From: Verrucolacustris sp044348085
GTDB lineage: Bacteria > Verrucomicrobiota > Verrucomicrobiia > Methylacidiphilales > Verrucolacustridaceae
NCBI GenBank assembly: GCA_044348085.1
Contig: JBIKTM010000004.1
Location: 1-64,000 of the forward strand
DNA: 64,000 bases
Reading direction: 5' to 3'
Made by a program: the position numbers and the translations under genes. This document shows positions 1 through 9,314 of the stretch, piece after piece. The notes under the pieces are model-generated. The model was not told the DNA's origin. It saw only the letters and a list, made by a program, of their open reading frames with translations, and did not search any database. The stretch's first letter is position 1. Each line of letters begins with the position of its first letter.

Positions 1-163
1 CCTCGCCTTGCTTTACGACTCGCCCTGATTTTGGAAGTTCGACAAACACAACGTCGCTGAGTGCGGATTGGGCGTGGTCTGTGATACCCACAGTGCCTGT
101 GTCCTTTTCAATGCGAAGCCATTCGTGACTTTTCGCATAGAGGAGATTGTCGGGAGTGTTCAT
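1..163 (-). CDS. gcvH: Glycine cleavage system H protein, N-terminal part (cut by window edge)
   Basis: H protein carries the aminomethyl group on a lipoyl arm between the P, T and L proteins of glycine cleavage in the cytoplasm. Translating the minus strand from the ATG at 163 gives about 54 residues with the family hallmarks: an early SHEWL segment, then GITDHAQ and VVFVELP. The lipoylated Lys lies beyond the window edge, so it cannot be checked. The ATG overlaps the stop of gcvT as ATGA (160-163), so the two genes are almost certainly co-transcribed and translationally coupled. Identification is by sequence recognition and by the gcvT neighbour. Confidence 0.93.
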   Translation of the reverse strand, partial: MNTPDNLLYAKSHEWLRIEKDTGTVGITDHAQSALSDVVFVELPKSGRVVKQGE

Positions 164-1257
164 TTTGCTTTTAAAAACTTACGTGGCGAAACCTTGGCGT
201 GAACGCGACGTCCGCGCACTTCAAATTCAACATCTTGTCCACAAAGTGGGGCGGGAGTTGTTACCAGCGCCAAGGCGATTCCATGCCCGAGGGTTGGGGA
301 AGGGACTCCACTGGTAATCACGCCAATCTGTTTGTCTCCTTGAAAGACCGGGTATCCATGTCGAGGTGGGGGTTGTCCCGGTTGGCCCTGAAGACCGATG
401 CAGACTCTTGGGGATCCGCTCTTTTTCTGTTTTTCCAAAACCGGTCGACCAGGAAAGGCGCGGGGTCGGTTGAGATCTACAAACGTTCCTAAGCCAGCCT
501 CGATAGGTGAAATCTCGGGGGAAAGATCCTGCCCGTTCAGAGGGAGGCCAGCTTCGAGGCGAAGGCTGTCGCGTGAACCCAAACCGCAGGGAAGAAGACC
601 CAAGGACTTGCCTGTTTCCAGAAGTGCAGCCCAGATTTTTAGGCCCGTTGGGATATCGGAGAAGATCTCGTAACCATTTTCCCCAGTGTAACCAGTGGTC
701 GCAATCAGTACGTTCGCTCCAAAAAGGGTGAACTGGGCGATGTGATTTCTTGGGGGCAATGGGGCGTCTGAAAGAATTCGAGCAAGAATGGCGGACGATT
801 GAGGACCTTGAAGAGCCATCCCAGTTGCAGTTCCTGGGTTTCCTGAAAAGCGAACTTGTGGGGTTTCGTGCTTTTTAAGGAGCTGTAAGATTTCGGGATG
901 GCGGGAGGCGTTGACTACGAGAAAAAAATCATCAGGGCTTAAGCGGTAAACGAGGAGATCGTCGATCACGCCGCCCTGCTCATTCGTAATAAAGGAGTAG
1001 TGTCCTTCCCCATCTTTAAGCTTGGCCGGATCATTGGCTAAGAGGGACTCGAGGCAGGAAAGGGCATTTTTTCCTTGGGCTCGGATTTGGCCCATATGGG
1101 AAATATCGAAAAGGCCCGCAGCCTGACGTGTGGCTTTATGTTCAGCAAGCAAACCGCTGTATTCCACAGGGAGGTTCCAGCCGGCAAAGGGAATCATACG
1201 AGCGCCCAAGGCCAGATGGCAGGAGGCGAGTGGGCTTTCAGAAATCGAGTCAGGCAT
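160..1257 (-). CDS. gcvT: Glycine cleavage system T protein (aminomethyltransferase)
   Basis: This 365-residue protein transfers the methylene group from aminomethyl-lipoyl H protein to tetrahydrofolate and releases ammonia. It has the usual family length. Visible family features are IPFAGW near residue 22, GLFDISHMG near 48-56, TGYTGENGYE near 190-200 and the GLGSRDSLRLEAG stretch near 225-237. The ATG at 1257 is the natural start, because the conserved N-terminal region follows at once. It overlaps gcvH by four bases and is divergent from the aminotransferase at 1334 with 76 bases between. I saw no glycine riboswitch in that short gap. Confidence 0.96.
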   Translation of the reverse strand: MPDSISESPLASCHLALGARMIPFAGWNLPVEYSGLLAEHKATRQAAGLFDISHMGQIRAQGKNALSCLESLLANDPAKLKDGEGHYSFITNEQGGVIDDLLVYRLSPDDFFLVVNASRHPEILQLLKKHETPQVRFSGNPGTATGMALQGPQSSAILARILSDAPLPPRNHIAQFTLFGANVLIATTGYTGENGYEIFSDIPTGLKIWAALLETGKSLGLLPCGLGSRDSLRLEAGLPLNGQDLSPEISPIEAGLGTFVDLNRPRAFPGRPVLEKQKKSGSPRVCIGLQGQPGQPPPRHGYPVFQGDKQIGVITSGVPSPTLGHGIALALVTTPAPLCGQDVEFEVRGRRVHAKVSPRKFLKAK

Positions 1258-1333
1258 CGTTTTTGGAAGGTAAGTCCAGGAGGGCAGGAGTCAACGTTCT
1301 CGCGAATCTTTTGCATCCAAGGTAGAACCCTTT

Positions 1334-2515
1334 ATGGCCACGCCCCCTATTCGTTTATTGGATCTGATGCGCCAGACGGAAGATCCTCATGTGATCAATC
1401 TCGCCGCAGGGATTCCCTCGGCTGATTTTCTGCCCTTGGATGCCTTGCGGACGGCTTTGGAGGGGGAGTTGGCTTCCAGAGCCAGGGAAATGTTTAGTTA
1501 CCATCGCCCGGAAGGGGCTGCGCTCTTGCGGGATGCCATTCGTGACTATCTTGGCGTTCGCGGAGTGAATGTTCAATCAGACCAGATTCTGGTGACGACA
1601 GGGTGTTCAGGGGCTTTGGCCACAATGATGAACACCGTCTTGAAAAGGGGAGATACGGTCGTTTGTGAAGCACCCGCCTATTACGGCCAGTTGGAGCTTT
1701 TGCGGGCCATTGGGGTGAAATTTCGGACGGTGAATACCGCCGTCGGGCAGGAGCCGGATCCGGCCAAGTGGGAGAAAGCACTAAAGGCTAAGCCCAAGCC
1801 AAAACTCCTTGTCGTGACGTCCACACTTTCCAATCCGAGTGGTGCCACATTGAAAGAGGAGTGGCGGCCGCAGATGGTGGAAATGTGCCGCAAGATGGGT
1901 GTCCCGATTTTGGAGGACGATATTTATGGGGATTTGCTGGGTCGTGGCCGACCCAAACCACTGCGTGCCTATGATGACGGCAGCACGGTTCTTTATGTCA
2001 CCAGTTTTTCGAAAACAGTCGCTCCGGGTCTGCGGATCGGTTTTGCCCTGCCTGGCAAATGGATGGATGCGGCGGCTGATAGGCAGTGTCGTCAAACGAT
2101 CCATGGGGGCGTGCCACCTGAATTTATTACCGCCTCTTTTCTTCGTTCGGGCCGTATGGAGGGACACTTAGAAATGCTACGTTCTGTGTACGCTAAAAGG
2201 CGGGAGCTGGCGGGGGGGATTTTATCTAGGGAATTACCCGAGGGGATCCGAGCGGATGATCCTTCGGGAGGCTATATGCTTTGGGTGAGAGGAGGACGTC
2301 CCGGCCTCATGGAGGAGGTCTCCAAGCAGTGTTTGGCAAAAGGGGTTGCCGTCGTGGGGGGAGGCATCTTCTTTGCGAATCCTCCCAAAGAAGCCTGTTT
2401 TCGACTGAACTGCGCCCGGGTGACTCCGGAAGACTTAGCCCGTGGGGTGGGGATATTCTGTGAGGTCGTTAAGACTTTATCGGGCCAAACTGGTGGACGT
2501 AAAAGCCGGATCTGA
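1334..2515 (+). CDS. PLP-dependent class I/II aminotransferase (MocR/2-aminoadipate type, no DNA-binding domain)
   Basis: A 393-residue fold-type I aminotransferase. The Schiff-base Lys is in SFSKTVAPG (K227), the PLP-contacting Asp and Tyr are in EDDIYGD (D196, Y198), and NPSG lies at 167-170. The sequence resembles the 2-aminoadipate aminotransferase/LysN group and the aminotransferase half of MocR regulators, but the GntR-type helix-turn-helix is absent. The substrate cannot be read from sequence. The last 16 codons run into the 3' end of the convergent DUF1015 gene (overlap 2469-2515). The basic tail after about residue 375 looks like an extension past the fold. Confidence 0.85.
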   Translation: MATPPIRLLDLMRQTEDPHVINLAAGIPSADFLPLDALRTALEGELASRAREMFSYHRPEGAALLRDAIRDYLGVRGVNVQSDQILVTTGCSGALATMMNTVLKRGDTVVCEAPAYYGQLELLRAIGVKFRTVNTAVGQEPDPAKWEKALKAKPKPKLLVVTSTLSNPSGATLKEEWRPQMVEMCRKMGVPILEDDIYGDLLGRGRPKPLRAYDDGSTVLYVTSFSKTVAPGLRIGFALPGKWMDAAADRQCRQTIHGGVPPEFITASFLRSGRMEGHLEMLRSVYAKRRELAGGILSRELPEGIRADDPSGGYMLWVRGGRPGLMEEVSKQCLAKGVAVVGGGIFFANPPKEACFRLNCARVTPEDLARGVGIFCEVVKTLSGQTGGRKSRI

Positions 2516-3677
2516 GTTTTGGTTCAAACCAGGTGCTTTTTGGGGGCATAATCTGGTCGGCATCGGCTACGGCCAGTATTTGGGATAGGGATACGGCCGG
2601 AAGACTGAAAGCGGCAGCGGCTTGGCCTGAGTTGACCCTATCTTCCAGGCTCTTAGTTCCATGAATTCCGCCTACGAAATCGAGACGGGCATCTGTTCTT
2701 GGATCCTTAACCTGTAAAACGGGACCGAGCAGGCGATCCTGAAGAGCAGAGGCGTCTAATTTGGCCACTGGATCGGATTTTACGTCTGCTTTCCACGCGA
2801 GTTGATGCCATTTTCCCTCAATAAAGAGCCCAATCTTTCCTGTTTCGTCTGGAGGAGCAGAAGGAGAAGGGGTTGCTTGGAAAACTTTTTTCGCTTCTTC
2901 GAGGAATGTGGCAGGGGTAAAAGGATCCAGCTTCAGAACGAGTCGGTGGTAGGGAAGAACCCGAAGCTCAGAAGCAGGGAAATAGACGGTTAGGATGCCG
3001 AGCGGGCCTGGTTTCTCCTTCGCCAAACGAGATGCCGCCGCCGCCCGATGATGTCCGTCGGCAATGTAGGAACGGGAGACCTGGGTGAAGAGGCGGACGA
3101 TTTCAGCAGCATCTGGGCAGCGCCAGACGGTATGTTTGACCCCCCGTTCATCCGTTACCTCCGCCAATGGTTTTACGGTCAGTTCAATTTCGTCCATCTG
3201 TGCGGTCAGTTCGGGTAGGTCGGGATAAGCAGCGAGGACAGGCCCGGTGAGTGCCCCTAGATGGCGGATCAGGTTGACGCGGTCGTCTTCCTTGTCAGGC
3301 CGGGTGAACTCGTGTTTTCGCAGTTGGCCAGAGGCGTAGTCGCCGAAATCGGCAAGAGCAGCAAAGCCGCGTTGGCGGTGTTTTCCTTCGATCATTCGGA
3401 CGAGATAGATCGAAGGTTTTGTTTCTCTCAGCATGGATCCGTTCTCGATAAGGCGGGAAAAATTCTGGGCTGCCTTTTTATACACTTCAGGGGCATTGAA
3501 TTTAATAGTGTCGGGAAATTCAAGGTCAGCTCGGTCTACCCGAAGTAGAGTGTTGGGGTGATCTTTGGCGAGCGCGCGGCACTCTTCGCGCGAAACGATG
3601 TCGTAGGGGACACACGTTATTTCTGATGCACTCTTGGGGTTGACCGAGAGTGCCGGAATGGGATGAACTTTAACCAT
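2469..3677 (-). CDS. DUF1015 family protein
   Basis: A 402-residue cytoplasmic protein recognised as DUF1015 (a broadly distributed family often labelled HTH-containing without good proof). Typical features are a VPYDIVS segment near residue 24, a central SYIADGHHRAAAA motif, and a C-terminal region with the segment VGGIHGTKSLE. The conserved DGHHR suggests a metal- or nucleotide-binding active site, but no function is established that I can name. It is divergent from the membrane protein at 3778 and converges on the aminotransferase with a 47-base overlap. ATG at 3677 is used. Confidence 0.85.
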   Translation of the reverse strand: MVKVHPIPALSVNPKSASEITCVPYDIVSREECRALAKDHPNTLLRVDRADLEFPDTIKFNAPEVYKKAAQNFSRLIENGSMLRETKPSIYLVRMIEGKHRQRGFAALADFGDYASGQLRKHEFTRPDKEDDRVNLIRHLGALTGPVLAAYPDLPELTAQMDEIELTVKPLAEVTDERGVKHTVWRCPDAAEIVRLFTQVSRSYIADGHHRAAAASRLAKEKPGPLGILTVYFPASELRVLPYHRLVLKLDPFTPATFLEEAKKVFQATPSPSAPPDETGKIGLFIEGKWHQLAWKADVKSDPVAKLDASALQDRLLGPVLQVKDPRTDARLDFVGGIHGTKSLEDRVNSGQAAAAFSLPAVSLSQILAVADADQIMPPKSTWFEPKLRSGFYVHQFGPIKS

Positions 3678-3777
3678 TAGGAATGTAAATTGTAGGGGTT
3701 GGAAGGGGTCTTTGTCTAATCGGATAGAGTGGTATGGAGGTTGTATCTTGCGAGCAAAGGTGGTTATTTATTTAATT

Positions 3778-4398
3778 ATGGGTACATCTGTATTGCATTG
3801 GGTTGGTAAGTTCTTTGCGATTCTTACCCTAGTTTCCTTTTTTCTTCCTTGGGTTCGACTCCAACCGTCGGCTCTTAAGAAAAATACCCTCGAAGTGGTT
3901 CGCAACACGGCTGAGGGGGATTCAAGCATTTTGAGGAGTATGATTTTGATGCGGAGGGGAGAGTGGTCGGAAATGTGGGCGGATCCTGCGGATGGTTTTT
4001 CGGGGTTTCAGTTGGCTTTTGGAGCGGCCTCGGGAACACAGCGTGCCAAAGTGCAAAACGAACTGGCTTCGGTGGCTTTAGAGCAAAAAGAGAATCGACC
4101 TCTTCTGGGTTGGCTTCTCCTAATTCCCGTTTTCACTGGGTTGGTATGGGCCTGTTTGAGTTTACCACGACCTCCAGCCATCGGCTTGGCTGTGCCTGCG
4201 GCGGGTTTGATTGCTTTGTATTTTCTCCTGCGATGGAAAATGGCGGACGCGTATTCAGACCGCTTAATTGCCCAGCTTCAGCTCAGCGTGGGCTGGTGGG
4301 GAACGCTCTATGGAATGGTTGGACTCGCGGTGGTTTGTATCGTGATGTTAACCCGAATACGGGCAAGCTGGGAAGAGTCTCGAGTTACGATGATTTAG
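3778..4398 (+). CDS. Small polytopic membrane protein of unknown function
   Basis: About 206 residues from the ATG at 3778. The frame stays open upstream to a TTG at 3712, but the extra 22 residues are unremarkable and the first hydrophobic helix begins just after the ATG, so I prefer the shorter form. Hydrophobic segments are visible near the N-terminus (FFAILTLVSFFLPW) and as three more in the C-terminal half, giving about four membrane spans. The hydrophilic loop after the first helix is probably outside. I do not recognise a family. The end overlaps the convergent tatA by 14 bases. Confidence 0.6.
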   Translation: MGTSVLHWVGKFFAILTLVSFFLPWVRLQPSALKKNTLEVVRNTAEGDSSILRSMILMRRGEWSEMWADPADGFSGFQLAFGAASGTQRAKVQNELASVALEQKENRPLLGWLLLIPVFTGLVWACLSLPRPPAIGLAVPAAGLIALYFLLRWKMADAYSDRLIAQLQLSVGWWGTLYGMVGLAVVCIVMLTRIRASWEESRVTMI

Positions 4399-4615
4399 TG
4401 TGATTTGCGTCTTTTTTGTCAGCGTCTTTGACTGCGTTTTTGACCTCTTTTTCGAAATCATCCTTAGCGCGTGAGAATTCTCCCAAGCTACGGCCAATGG
4501 AGCGGGCTAGTTCAGGAAGTTTCTTGGCTCCAAACAGGAGAATGATGACAAGAACGATCCAGAACCATTCGGAGCCTTGGGGGAGGCCAAGTGCGAGGGG
4601 CAGAGGGATGAACAT
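4385..4615 (-). CDS. tatA: Twin-arginine translocase subunit TatA/TatE
   Basis: A 76-residue protein with the TatA plan: a short N-terminal transmembrane helix (WIVLVIILLFGAKKLPELA, about residues 19-37) ending in the FGxxKLPE hinge, then an amphipathic helix with a GRSLGEF segment and a charged tail rich in Lys and Asp. TatA forms the pore-like oligomer that moves folded proteins with RR signal peptides across the inner membrane. It stands alone here without tatB or tatC. A client in the same window is probably ActB (57232-60432), which carries an SRRNFL motif. Confidence 0.92.
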   Translation of the reverse strand: MFIPLPLALGLPQGSEWFWIVLVIILLFGAKKLPELARSIGRSLGEFSRAKDDFEKEVKNAVKDADKKDANHTKSS

Positions 4616-4684
4616 ATGCTTTGTATCTTAAGTTGAAACTATCGTCTGGCAAGTAGGGGTTGATGGACTCGTGTGTCTTTGGAA

Positions 4685-5734
4685 TTAGAGATCCAATGCT
4701 TTGCGGGCTGCATCCAAGGTGGGAGGGATGGGTTTGGGTGCGTGTGGGAAGAGGGAAAGGACGGTGTCGGGATCTTTCAATCCGTGGCCAGTAAGGGTCA
4801 TCGTGACCAGACTGCCTTTTGGGATCCAACCCGCCGTGACTGCTTTACGCAAACCTGCGACGGGAGCGGCGCAGGCGGGTTCAACAAAAATACCCTCAGA
4901 CTGAGCGAGTAGTTGGTAGGCGCTTAGAATTTCCTGATCGGTCACCTTGTCGATCCGCCCATTGGATTCCTTGGCGGCGGCCAAGGCTCCTTCGCCGCTC
5001 GCGGGGTTTCCAATTCGAATGGCGGTGGCGATGGTTTGCGGGTCTTTGACGATATGGCCGTCCACCAGCGGAGCGGCGCCTGAAGCTTGCCAGCCAAACA
5101 TTCGTGGGCGCGGGCCTTTGGGAATGGCTTCGCAAAAACCTTTCCAGTAGGCAGTGATATTGCCTGCATTTCCTACGGGTAAAAAATGGAAGTCCGGCGT
5201 CTTGCCTAAAGCTTCCAAAATTTCAAAGGAAGCGGTCTTTTGTCCCTCAATTCGGACAGGATTGATTGAGTTTACCACCTCAACCTCTTTGAGGTTCGAC
5301 ATTTGACGGATCAGATTCAGGGCATCGTCAAAGTTCCCTGATATTGGAAGAAGCTTGGCGCCATGAATCAAAGCCTGAGTCAGCTTGCCCAAGGCAATTT
5401 TTCCCGATGGAATAATGACAGCGGATGCAATGCCTGCCCGAGCGGCGTAAGCGGAGGCTGAAGCAGAGGTGTTGCCCGTGCTGGCGCAGATGACCAACTT
5501 GGCGCCTTTCGCCACCGCATGAGTCACGGCCATGGTCATTCCACGGTCTTTAAAAGAAGCGGTTGGATTCAGGCCTTCATATTTTAATCGTAAGTCGAAA
5601 TCTCCGCCGATGGCCGCGGTCAGTCGAGGTGCGGGAAGAAGGGGAGTATTCCCTTCGAAAAGGGTAATAGCTTTGGCGTTTACGGGAAGAGGAAGGCGAT
5701 TCCGAAACGCGTGGATGATGCCGTTCCAACTCAT
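4685..5734 (-). CDS. thrC: Threonine synthase
   Basis: A 349-residue PLP enzyme (fold type II) that converts O-phosphohomoserine to threonine. The PLP Lys lies in NPTASFKDRG (K62). The family-typical ASTGNTSAS loop follows, and VGNAGN in the middle binds the cofactor phosphate. The length fits the short thrC class. The ATG overlaps the stop of hom (5731-5734, ATGA), so hom and thrC form an operon supplying threonine from aspartate semialdehyde. Confidence 0.95.
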   Translation of the reverse strand: MSWNGIIHAFRNRLPLPVNAKAITLFEGNTPLLPAPRLTAAIGGDFDLRLKYEGLNPTASFKDRGMTMAVTHAVAKGAKLVICASTGNTSASASAYAARAGIASAVIIPSGKIALGKLTQALIHGAKLLPISGNFDDALNLIRQMSNLKEVEVVNSINPVRIEGQKTASFEILEALGKTPDFHFLPVGNAGNITAYWKGFCEAIPKGPRPRMFGWQASGAAPLVDGHIVKDPQTIATAIRIGNPASGEGALAAAKESNGRIDKVTDQEILSAYQLLAQSEGIFVEPACAAPVAGLRKAVTAGWIPKGSLVTMTLTGHGLKDPDTVLSLFPHAPKPIPPTLDAARKALDL

Positions 5735-7020
5735 AACAGATCTTCCACGCGTAAGATTGTTGCCGGTGCCCGTGTGTTCGGAAGTTTACAAATAGAGGCT
5801 ACGGCACGCTGAAGGGAGGATAGGGATGCGGGCTCGAGCAGGAACACCAACGGAACCGATCCTGCGCCTCGACCTTCTGGTTGGAGGACGGATGAGATTC
5901 CAATTTTTTCGGAGCCGAATATTCCTGCGACTTGAGCCAAGACTCCAGGGCGATCCTCGACCTCGATTCGAACGTAGAATCTTCCGACTGAGGAGTTTTT
6001 CTCAATCAGGGTCATCTTACTGCTGGGTTTTGGCAAAGCGGGTCCGGGGGCTTTATCGCAAAGGTTTTTAGCGGCTTCGGCTAAGTCGGCCAGTAGTGCG
6101 CTGGAGGTGGCATCGGGACCTGCACCCCGACCTGTAAACTGCACGGGTCCAGAAAGATTTCCAATCAGGCCGACCGCATTAAACGCGCCATGAACAGAAG
6201 CCATAGGATGTCGTGAAGGAAGAAGTGTCGGAGCAACACGAACTTCAATCTGTTCGCTACCCACTGGTTTGATCATCGCCAGTAGTTTGATCACATAGCC
6301 CAGCTGGTGCGCAAAGGAGACGTCTTGGGATGAGATTTGGCGAATTCCTTCGACTGGGATTTCTGGAAACTTAGGAAGGAACCCATATGCGAGAAGACAG
6401 AGGATCGCGGCTTTATGGGCGGCATCGATTCCATCCACGTCCAGGCGATCGTCTGCTTCTGCATATCCAAGGTCTTTAGCTTGCTGAAGAGCGGTCGAGA
6501 AATCGGAGCCAGCCTCGGCCATGCGAGTTAAGATGTAGTTGGAAGTTCCATTGATGATTCCGTGAAGACCGAGGAGCTGATTGGCAACAAGACCTTCACG
6601 AAGCGCTTTGAGGACAGGGATTCCCCCTGCGACGCTGGCCTCGAAATAGATTGGGCTGCCTGATTTCTGAGCTAGAGCAATCAGTTCTTGGCCCCGTTCA
6701 GCCAGAAGGGCTTTATTCGCAGTAACGAAAGGTTTGCGAGCTTGGATACAGGCCTCGGCAATGGAGAAAGATTCGGAAGTTCCTCCTACCAACTCGACGA
6801 CGATTTGGACGGCAGGATCCGCGACAACTTTTTTCCAGTCCCCTCCAGCAGGTAAAGGTAGATCAGGGCGGGTTTTGGAGGGGTCTTTGACGGCGATCCC
6901 ACGAATTTCTAGTTGGATGCCAAGGCGTTGAGCGATCAGTTCATTGGCTTTTGGAAGGTTACGGATCAAGCCTGATCCAACCGTTCCACATCCAACCAAC
7001 CCGATACCTATCTTGTTCAT
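5731..7020 (-). CDS. hom: Homoserine dehydrogenase
   Basis: A 429-residue enzyme that reduces aspartate semialdehyde to homoserine. The N-terminal Rossmann motif GLVGCGTVGSG (about residues 7-17) binds NAD(P). The central catalytic domain has VAGGIPVLKALREGL and the GIINGTSNYILT stretch. An ACT domain at about residues 350-429 (FYVRIEVEDRPGVLAQVA) indicates feedback control by an amino acid, usually threonine. It is the first gene of the hom-thrC operon and divergent from ychF. I saw no leader peptide or riboswitch in the 125-base gap. Confidence 0.95.
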   Translation of the reverse strand: MNKIGIGLVGCGTVGSGLIRNLPKANELIAQRLGIQLEIRGIAVKDPSKTRPDLPLPAGGDWKKVVADPAVQIVVELVGGTSESFSIAEACIQARKPFVTANKALLAERGQELIALAQKSGSPIYFEASVAGGIPVLKALREGLVANQLLGLHGIINGTSNYILTRMAEAGSDFSTALQQAKDLGYAEADDRLDVDGIDAAHKAAILCLLAYGFLPKFPEIPVEGIRQISSQDVSFAHQLGYVIKLLAMIKPVGSEQIEVRVAPTLLPSRHPMASVHGAFNAVGLIGNLSGPVQFTGRGAGPDATSSALLADLAEAAKNLCDKAPGPALPKPSSKMTLIEKNSSVGRFYVRIEVEDRPGVLAQVAGIFGSEKIGISSVLQPEGRGAGSVPLVFLLEPASLSSLQRAVASICKLPNTRAPATILRVEDLL

Positions 7021-7145
7021 TTGAACATTTGAGCCTGCTTAGGGGGTGTATCGCAAGATCAACCCCACGGGTTTTGAAAAATAAATAAGAAGGAAACGTA
7101 GATCTGAAGATTGAGGAGATGGGGCATGTGTGGTTAGGATATCGA

Positions 7146-8270
7146 ATGGTACGTGCTGGCATCGTGGGTCTTCCAAATGTGGGCAAGAGCACTCTCTTTA
7201 ACGCGGTGACGCGTACTCGCAAGGCACAGGCTGCGAATTACCCTTTCTGCACGATTGAGCCGAACGTGGGAATGGTCACGGTACCCGATGCGAGGTTGGA
7301 CTGGTTGGCTAAGATGTCTGGAAGCGAGAAGATCCTGCCTGCTTCCATCGAACTGGTGGACATTGCCGGACTGGTCAAGGGAGCGAGTCAGGGGGAGGGC
7401 TTAGGGAATCAGTTTCTGACGCACATCCGCGAAGTGGACGCGATCATCCAGGTGGTCCGGTGTTTTGAAGATGCAGACATTCATCATGTGGCTGGAACGG
7501 TGGATCCCCTGCGTGATATTGAGACGATTATGACCGAGCTGGTTTTGGCTGATTTGGGAACGGTGACGAAGCGCTTGGATAAGCCTGGGAAAGCGGCGAA
7601 ACAGGGGGATGCTCAGGCGAAGGCGGAGTTGGCACTTTTAGCGAGACTGAAGCCACACTTGGATGCGGGTAAACCAGCCTTGACCTTGGAGATGACGGAC
7701 GACGAGAAGAAGGTCGTGCGAAGCTTTTTCCTTTTAACCACAAAGCCCACACTCTTTGCGTGTAATGTGAAGGAGGATGAGTTGGGGGCTTTAACGCAAG
7801 GGGAGAGGGGCGGAAAAACGGGGGGGCAGGTTAAAAATGTAGAGGAGTATTGCCGGACTCAATTATCGAGTAAGGCGGTCATTGTGAGCGCGCAGATTGA
7901 GTCTGAGTTGGTGGATCTACCGGAAGCTGAGGGAAAGGAGTATCTTGCGGGGCTCGGAGTCAAAGAGTCGGGCGTGGGTTCTTTGATTCGCGCCGCGTAT
8001 GAGTTGCTTGGGTTACGGACTTATTTGACGACAGGTCCAAAGGAGACGCGTGCTTGGACGATTCATGCGGGCGATCGGGCTCCTCAAGCGGCTGGAGTGA
8101 TTCATACCGATTTCGAGCGGGGCTTTATTGCTGCGGAAACGGTGGCTTATGCAGATCTGCAAAGTGCTGGGACGATGGCCAAAGTGAAAGAGGCAGGAAA
8201 GCTTCGGGTGGAGGGAAAGGAGTATGTCGTTCAGGATGGGGATGTGATGGATTTTCGATTTAATGTGTAG
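7146..8270 (+). CDS. ychF: Redox/ribosome-associated ATPase YchF (Obg family)
   Basis: YchF (OLA1 family) is a P-loop NTPase that binds ribosomes and prefers ATP. The Walker A GLPNVGKS begins eight residues after the ATG at 7146, and DIAGLVKGAS is the G3 region. The base-specificity segment reads NVKE instead of NKxD, which fits the family's ATP preference. The C-terminal TGS-like domain includes a segment with GWTIH-like sequence (AWTIHAGDRAPQAAG). An upstream in-frame ATG at 7119 exists. I chose 7146 (374 residues) because family members start with this strand and AGGAT sits about six bases upstream. It is followed closely by upp. Confidence 0.95.
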   Translation: MVRAGIVGLPNVGKSTLFNAVTRTRKAQAANYPFCTIEPNVGMVTVPDARLDWLAKMSGSEKILPASIELVDIAGLVKGASQGEGLGNQFLTHIREVDAIIQVVRCFEDADIHHVAGTVDPLRDIETIMTELVLADLGTVTKRLDKPGKAAKQGDAQAKAELALLARLKPHLDAGKPALTLEMTDDEKKVVRSFFLLTTKPTLFACNVKEDELGALTQGERGGKTGGQVKNVEEYCRTQLSSKAVIVSAQIESELVDLPEAEGKEYLAGLGVKESGVGSLIRAAYELLGLRTYLTTGPKETRAWTIHAGDRAPQAAGVIHTDFERGFIAAETVAYADLQSAGTMAKVKEAGKLRVEGKEYVVQDGDVMDFRFNV

Positions 8271-8281
8271 TTGGATTTTGC

Positions 8282-8914
8282 ATGAAAAGTAACGTCCATG
8301 TAATCCGGCATCCGCTGGTGCAGCACAAGCTCACGCTCATGCGGAGAAAGTCAACGAGCGTAACGGAGTTCCGCGAGTTGGTGGGTGAAATAGCGATGTT
8401 GATGGCGTATGAGGTGACGAAGGATCTGCCTTTGACCAAGGCGAAGATTCAGACACCGATGGAACAAATGGTGTCTCCGGTGCTTCAGGGGGAGAAAATG
8501 GTTTTGGTTCCAATCTTACGTGCGGGGATGGGGTTGCTGGACGGAATGCTCAGGATTTTTCCTTCCGCCCGGGTCGCGCATATCGGCATTTACCGGGATC
8601 ATAAGACGCTTGAACCAGTGGAGTACTACTTTAAAGCATCGAAAACCTTGCGGGGGCGGGACCTGATACTGCTAGATCCGATGTTGGCGACGGGAAATTC
8701 GGCCATTGCCGCCACAGATCGCTTGAAGGGGGCTCATCCTCGTTCGATCCGTTTCATGTGTCTGGTTTCAGCTCCCGAGGGGGTTCGTGCATTCCAAAAA
8801 GCACATCCGGATGTTCCACTTTACACGGCGGCGATTGACCGAAAACTGAATGCTCATGGGTATATTTTGCCTGGGTTAGGGGATGCTGGAGACAGGATTT
8901 TTGGGACGTTATAG
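8282..8914 (+). CDS. upp: Uracil phosphoribosyltransferase
   Basis: A 210-residue salvage enzyme that makes UMP from uracil and PRPP. It shows the family N-terminus (VIRHPLVQHKLTLMR), LVPILRAG near residue 78, the PRPP-binding loop LLDPMLATGNSA near residue 137, and a C-terminal uracil-binding region (YILPGLGDAGDR). The start lies 11 bases after the ychF stop, so the two are probably co-transcribed. The gene converges on the SMR transporter with only four bases between. Confidence 0.96.
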   Translation: MKSNVHVIRHPLVQHKLTLMRRKSTSVTEFRELVGEIAMLMAYEVTKDLPLTKAKIQTPMEQMVSPVLQGEKMVLVPILRAGMGLLDGMLRIFPSARVAHIGIYRDHKTLEPVEYYFKASKTLRGRDLILLDPMLATGNSAIAATDRLKGAHPRSIRFMCLVSAPEGVRAFQKAHPDVPLYTAAIDRKLNAHGYILPGLGDAGDRIFGTL

Positions 8915-8918
8915 TTTT

Positions 8919-9239
8919 TCAGCTATTCGAGATCTTCAGGAGGATCACGCCGACAATCACTAAAGCGAGCCCCACGATCTTTACCCAAGGGAAACTCTCA
9001 CCAAAGAAGAGGATTCCAATGATCGCAATGAGTGCTGTGCCTGCGGCCGCCCAGATTGCATAGACCGTTCCGATTTCGAGGCTTTTCAAGGAAACCGACA
9101 TCAAGGCGAAAGCGGACAAGTAAAAGAGTATTACTCCTAGAATAGGTAAGGGCCGGCTCATTCCGTTGGATAGTTTCAGACAAATCGTGCCGCAAACTTC
9201 GAGGGCGATGGACAAACTCAGGATCAACCACGGGTTCAT
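8919..9239 (-). CDS. Small multidrug resistance (SMR) family transporter
   Basis: A 106-residue four-helix inner-membrane exporter. The three key residues fall at the EmrE numbering: E14 in helix 1 (proton and substrate binding), Y60 and W63 in helix 3 (VYAIWAAAG). The C-terminal helix has the usual GVILLK ending. The family exports small hydrophobic cations (Qac type) or guanidinium (Gdx type), always with proton antiport. I cannot separate the two subtypes reliably by eye. The single gene is transcribed away from the protease pair. Confidence 0.93.
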   Translation of the reverse strand: MNPWLILSLSIALEVCGTICLKLSNGMSRPLPILGVILFYLSAFALMSVSLKSLEIGTVYAIWAAAGTALIAIIGILFFGESFPWVKIVGLALVIVGVILLKISNS

Positions 9240-9314
9240 TCTTAAATCGTAGGACAGTGGAAATCCGAGGCAATCTGGTTTACTCGGTTTTTAGGGGTGA
9301 TACGATGGATTCTT

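Noticed and set aside
1258..1333. Possible glycine riboswitch upstream of gcvT
   Set aside because: The gap is too short and shows no tandem glycine-aptamer features on the minus strand.
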